A stretch of DNA of 64,000 bases from Smittia aterrima (Eukaryota > Arthropoda > Insecta > Diptera > Chironomidae). Both the position numbers and the translations under genes were made by a program. Where the stretch lies: contig CP093830.1 in the NCBI GenBank assembly GCA_033063855.1, positions 17,050,854 through 17,114,853 on the forward strand, read 5' to 3'. Position 1 is the first letter of the stretch, and each line of letters starts with the position of its first letter. Under the pieces are notes generated by a model. The model saw nothing but the letters and a program-made list of their open reading frames with translations. It searched no databases and was not told the origin of the DNA. Positions 60,191 to 64,000 of the stretch are shown one piece after another.

Positions 60191-63168
60191 TCAGCGAAAT
60201 TTCAAATTCGTTTGGAGCTCTAAACGACTTTGGAACTCTTCCAGGTTTGTAATTAAATTTTCGTCATCTGTCAGCTTCTCGGTAAGAAGATTAATCTTCG
60301 TTTCAGGCCGATCGCTTTGCTTTGAGTCTCCGATGATAGCGATTCGCAGTTCCTTTGAGTTCTCTTGAGTTGTTGAGATGAAAAATTCTTGAAGATCTTG
60401 TTTCGTTAAATCTTTTGTCACATTCGCTGAGAGTTCGTAACGATCGAAGACGTAACTTTGTTGAGTGATTTCTTTCCAGTTTGAATTAGCTTCAGCTTCA
60501 GCTGATGAGAAATTCGCTAAAAGACTTTTGATCCTCGCTTCCTTAAAACTTTCAAACTCCTCATCTGTCAAGTCTTCAATAACTTTCTTAGCGATTTGAC
60601 GAATAAATGTTTCAATTTTTGATTCAACTTCATTGAAAAGATGTTTTCGTTCTTGAGACGCGACGTGGACTACAAGAGCGACTATCTCAACGCTTGTGAC
60701 ATAGCGAACGCCAACACTGTAGCCAAGTTGCTCCTCATTGCGGAGATAATTGAAAGCTTTTGGATCGAGAATTGATGCGAGGAGCTGACACAAACTTCTT
60801 GTTCGTAAAGTGACGTCAACGACTTGATAAATGAATTCTGTGTACGAGTTATCGTCGTTGGCTCTTAAAGACTTTGCTCTCACGACATTCGATCCGGTCG
60901 ACAAAGCGAAATGTTTTGGCAGCAACTCGAACTCTTCGTCAATCGCCTCACAAGTTAATTTTGATTGAAGAATATTCACAATCTTCAAAGTGTGAGCTTT
61001 CGTCAAATTTCCTTGAACCAAAACTTGAATTTTCATATTTTGGAAAAACTTTTTTAAGAAATTTTCTAGATTTTCAAATGAAACTTTGTCAAGTTCATCG
61101 AGCAACTCGAAATCAGTAAAATATTCTTTCTTGACAATTTCGTAGAAAATTTCGTCGCAAAAATATTTTCCTTTCATCAAAGAATCTCGGAAATGTTTCT
61201 TGAAATGATTTTTCACGACGTCAAAGACGTTGCGATCCATGTTCTCAATAAAAGTTTTCATCTCTTCCATGATATCCTCAACGAAAGTTTCCATCTTATC
61301 ATTGAATCCTGTAAACTTGAAGCTCAAAGCTTTGAGCTCACTTTTGGTGTTTAAAACAAGTCCAGCGTTCTTCGATTCTGAAGTGATCTTCCTCAAGCGA
61401 CGAGTCAACATTGAATCATAAATCGAAAGCAATAGGAAACTTTGAATCGAAGTCATTGCTTTTGGAGAAAGGAAATAAATGTGAACAGAAGCTCTCGGCA
61501 TTTTAAATGTTTTGTCCAATTTGTGCCAAACTTCATAAACAGGATCATCGAGAATCTTCACTGGATATTTCTGAAAAATATAAAAGTTTATTTTAATTTT
61601 TTTTCTTCTCGTTCACAACTCACCGGAGACTCATCGTCGTTCACATAAATTTCAAAGTTCGTCGCTTTGAACGGATTCGGTTTCTCCAAAAAGAAAATCG
61701 GATTGAGACTCCTTTCATTCCAAAGACTTTTAAATTCTTCAGGAAAATCTTGTTGATCATATTCGGTCCCGAAATATTTTTCTCTTTTATTGTAAGAAGT
61801 GTGTTCGTTGTTGAGAATCAAAATATTAAATTTCATTTGATTCATTGAGTTTATCACATCGAGAATAACTTCCTCGTTGAACTCTTTGAAAACTTCCATT
61901 CCACGTAGAATATCTTCATCGTCATAAAGAATCATTGGCATGACGACATCTTTAACTGCTCTCTTTGCGGTGATTTCTTTATGGAACTTGAAAATGATTT
62001 CATGTTTCTCTTTAATGTCATTGAAGAGTCTTCGATGCTCTTCGATTGGTGACTCCTTTATCATCAACAAGTAAGAGAAAATTGCAGCTAATACTTGATT
62101 AAGATTTTCGTATCCGAGATCAGTTAATTCGATGATGAGCCGAGGCATGCAGTAAAGAGAATTTCCCCCAAAGCCACTGATATGAGTGTAGCATTGAATA
62201 TTCGTCATGAACTTTTGTTCTCTCAAATATTTTGCGATTCCACCATCGCGTTCACTTGAAAAAATCTGAGAAATGTACTCAAGCGGTGATGTCTTGTAAT
62301 GACTTTGAACGGAAGGAAGTGCCCAAGTCAAATGTAGCGACTTTTTCGATGATTTCGGTTTCATGAAATAAATTTTATCGAAAAATTCATTTTTGAAAAT
62401 CTCATCAAGACTCATCTTTGTCTTCTCTTCAATCTCACTTTCATTTGTTGATCTCATCGCTAAGAAGTTGGACACAACAAGTTCTTGAATCTCATCCAAT
62501 GATCTCTTTGATTGCACTGCTAGATTCATTTTGCTCGCGACATATTTCGCGTGGAATTTTAAAACTTCGACGTGCAAATCATCGTCGCTGATGTCAGTTT
62601 TCAAAGTTTTTAAATTCCCGACTTCAAATTGACTTGCTGGGTGAGAATCGTTTATTAGATTCTTATAAATATTCTCGATTAAAAGTTGGTCTTGTGATGA
62701 TGCCATTTGGAACTCAGAGTCGACTGCTTCACGTTCTCGTTGAAGAGCTTCCTTGAGAAGCAAAGGAGAAATAAATTGCTGAGCGAACATGTCGAGGGCT
62801 TTCGGTAGAACTTTGTCGTCGATGTGAAAATAAAATTTTGTGCACTCGCTTGTGGTTTCTGCGTTATCGTTGCCACCATTTGCAACTAAAAAATCATTGA
62901 AACTTGAAACGATCGGATACTTTTCACTACCCAAAAACAGCATGTGCTCGAGAAAATGAGCTAGCCCCATCACTTTCTTTGGATCGTCAAATGAACCAAC
63001 ATTAACTGCAAGACACGCAGCTGCGATGTCTTCACTCTTTGTCGAACCTTCGTCATCTGTCTTACTGATAAGAAGAGCTCTTAATCCATTCGGAAGCTTT
63101 ATCAATCGATAATCCTTCTTGTCACCTTCTGACTTTACAGGAGTTTGTAGTACTTCAACTTGAGCCAT
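60191..63168 (-). CDS. M16 metallopeptidase, nardilysin-like (copy A)
   Basis: Minus-strand exons 61624-63168 and 60191-61570 join to 974 residues. The inverted zinc motif HxxEH is HFLEH in GLAHFLEHMLFLGSEKYP at about residue 75. The third zinc ligand lies in REREAVDSEF at about 150, so the active site is complete. The C-terminal half keeps the substrate-docking region (LASILDPKAFNYLRNEEQLG, YSVGVRY). Residues around the motif and the HPASQFEVGN segment fit nardilysin better than insulin-degrading enzyme. The long acidic insert of vertebrate nardilysin is absent, and the protein is shorter than it. There is no signal peptide, so it is probably cytosolic. Its start is 273 bp from the start of a divergent paralogue. 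Confidence 0.9.
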
Positions 63169-63441
63169 CCACACTTCTTGAAAATTGAATTAACAATAAT
63201 TTTATTGCGAACATTGAGTTCAATTTTATATGAAATATATTCTAACCACAAGTTGCTCGATTTGCTTTATCAAACGAAGGCGGAGCAAATCGCCATATCA
63301 CTAACTCAAAAATGGAACAAGTTCAAATGGCGGCTGATTCATTCGTCGTTGCGATAAAGTTTGAGGTTTTATTTTTATTTTTTTCATTCTTATAAAATGA
63401 ACGACTCGAGGCAGCAAACTTTAAGTTTCATCAAATAAACG
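63169..63441. promoter_or_regulatory. Shared 273-bp promoter region between head-to-head M16 peptidase genes
   Basis: The two start codons face away from each other across 273 bp that contain no other gene. A bidirectional promoter, or two back-to-back short promoters, must lie here. I see no obvious TATA box close to either start. Confidence 0.55.
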
Positions 63442-64000
63442 ATGGCGAACGTAAAAGTTTTGAAAACTCCGGTAAAGTCTGAAGGTGACAAGAAGGATTA
63501 TCGTCTAATCGAACTGTCGAATGGATTGAAGGCTCTTCTTATCAGCAAACCAGTTGACGGCAGTGGGAACGATGAACTCGCAGCAGCTTGTCTTAAAGTT
63601 GGCGTTGGATCGTTTTCGGACAAACCAAAAGTTTTAGGATTAGCACATTTTCTTGAGCACATGCTGTTCCTTGGAAGTGAGAAATATCCGGAAGAGAGCA
63701 GTTACGACCATTTCATCAGTTTACACGGAGGAGAGAACAACGCAGCGGTTGAAAATGAATTGACTTATTACTTCTTCAGTGTCTCTGAAGATGCTTTTCC
63801 TGAAGCGATAGATCGATTTTCTCAACAATTTATTTCTCCATTGTTCCTTAAATCTTCTCTTCAGAGAGAGAGGGAAGCAGTTGACTCAGAATTTAACATG
63901 GCGAAGAGCGATGACGACGAAAGAATCGATTCATTCTTTAAAATATTAATAAGAGAAGATCATCCTGCGAGTTATTTCAATTTCGGAAACCTTTCGACAC
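63442..64000 (+). CDS. M16 metallopeptidase, nardilysin-like (copy B), cut by window end
   Basis: The open frame runs from ATG at 63442 off the window end, showing the first 186 residues. It starts VKVLKTPVKSEGDKKDYRLI, nearly the same as copy A. It keeps the HFLEH zinc motif (LAHFLEHMLFLGSEKYP) and REREAVDSEF with the third ligand. Between these blocks it differs much from copy A (for example SLHGGENNAAVENELTYYFF against VANGGNDNAETTSECTKFYF). The paralogues are thus not recent identical copies. No lesion is seen in the visible part. Confidence 0.9.
   Translation, partial: MANVKVLKTPVKSEGDKKDYRLIELSNGLKALLISKPVDGSGNDELAAACLKVGVGSFSDKPKVLGLAHFLEHMLFLGSEKYPEESSYDHFISLHGGENNAAVENELTYYFFSVSEDAFPEAIDRFSQQFISPLFLKSSLQREREAVDSEFNMAKSDDDERIDSFFKILIREDHPASYFNFGNLST

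Noticed and set aside
1..64000. CRISPR arrays, operons, phage or bacterial mobile elements
   Set aside because: The window is eukaryotic, with spliced genes throughout. No regular short direct-repeat array was seen.

Overview
The window is animal nuclear DNA, most probably from a nematoceran fly and possibly a chironomid-like midge. The reasons are an AT-rich sequence, very short GT-AG introns (about 50-90 bp), an Ir75-type ionotropic receptor, a mask (ANKHD1) orthologue and a divergent Cdc20-family protein resembling insect cortex. The species cannot be fixed from sequence alone. Most genes had to be assembled from several exons. The exon joins given below keep frame and use GT-AG splice sites that I read by eye.

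Region 1 (1-14928) is a giant inverted repeat. A left arm (from before position 1 to 7232) is repeated on the opposite strand at 7706-14928 with only about 1% difference in the parts I compared, around a 473-bp unique spacer. Each arm carries a complete five-exon gene for an HR1-like coiled-coil plus PDZ protein and about 4 kb of its upstream DNA. The two genes point at each other tail to tail. The arm boundary lies inside the last coding exon, so the two proteins are nearly identical until an RIYRGD motif and then have different but related tails.

Region 2 (16-26 kb) holds a MATH-like/BTB protein, a tRNA-Ser(GCT), MED27 (copy A), the phenylalanyl-tRNA synthetase beta subunit, an 84-residue orphan, an F-box/LRR-like protein and an ionotropic receptor. 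Region 3 (26.8-40.6 kb) is one very large gene, mask, with two ankyrin blocks and a KH domain. Region 4 (41-45 kb) holds FAM32A, a second MED27 (copy B, opposite orientation to copy A) and an SLC17-type transporter.

Region 5 (44.7-51.8 kb) is a 7-kb stretch with no gene I can support. Region 6 (51.8-64 kb) holds a cortex-like APC/C activator, iduronate-2-sulfatase, an unrecognised protein, and two head-to-head nardilysin-like M16 metallopeptidases, the second cut by the window end.

The genes do not form a shared pathway; this is ordinary eukaryotic gene order. What stands out is structural: three separate gene pairs in 64 kb (PDZ gene, MED27, M16 peptidase) are all in inverted orientation, and at least two show a mosaic of near-identical and clearly diverged segments. 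That pattern suggests inverted duplication followed by gene conversion. For the large palindrome, an assembly or haplotype-joining error must first be excluded.
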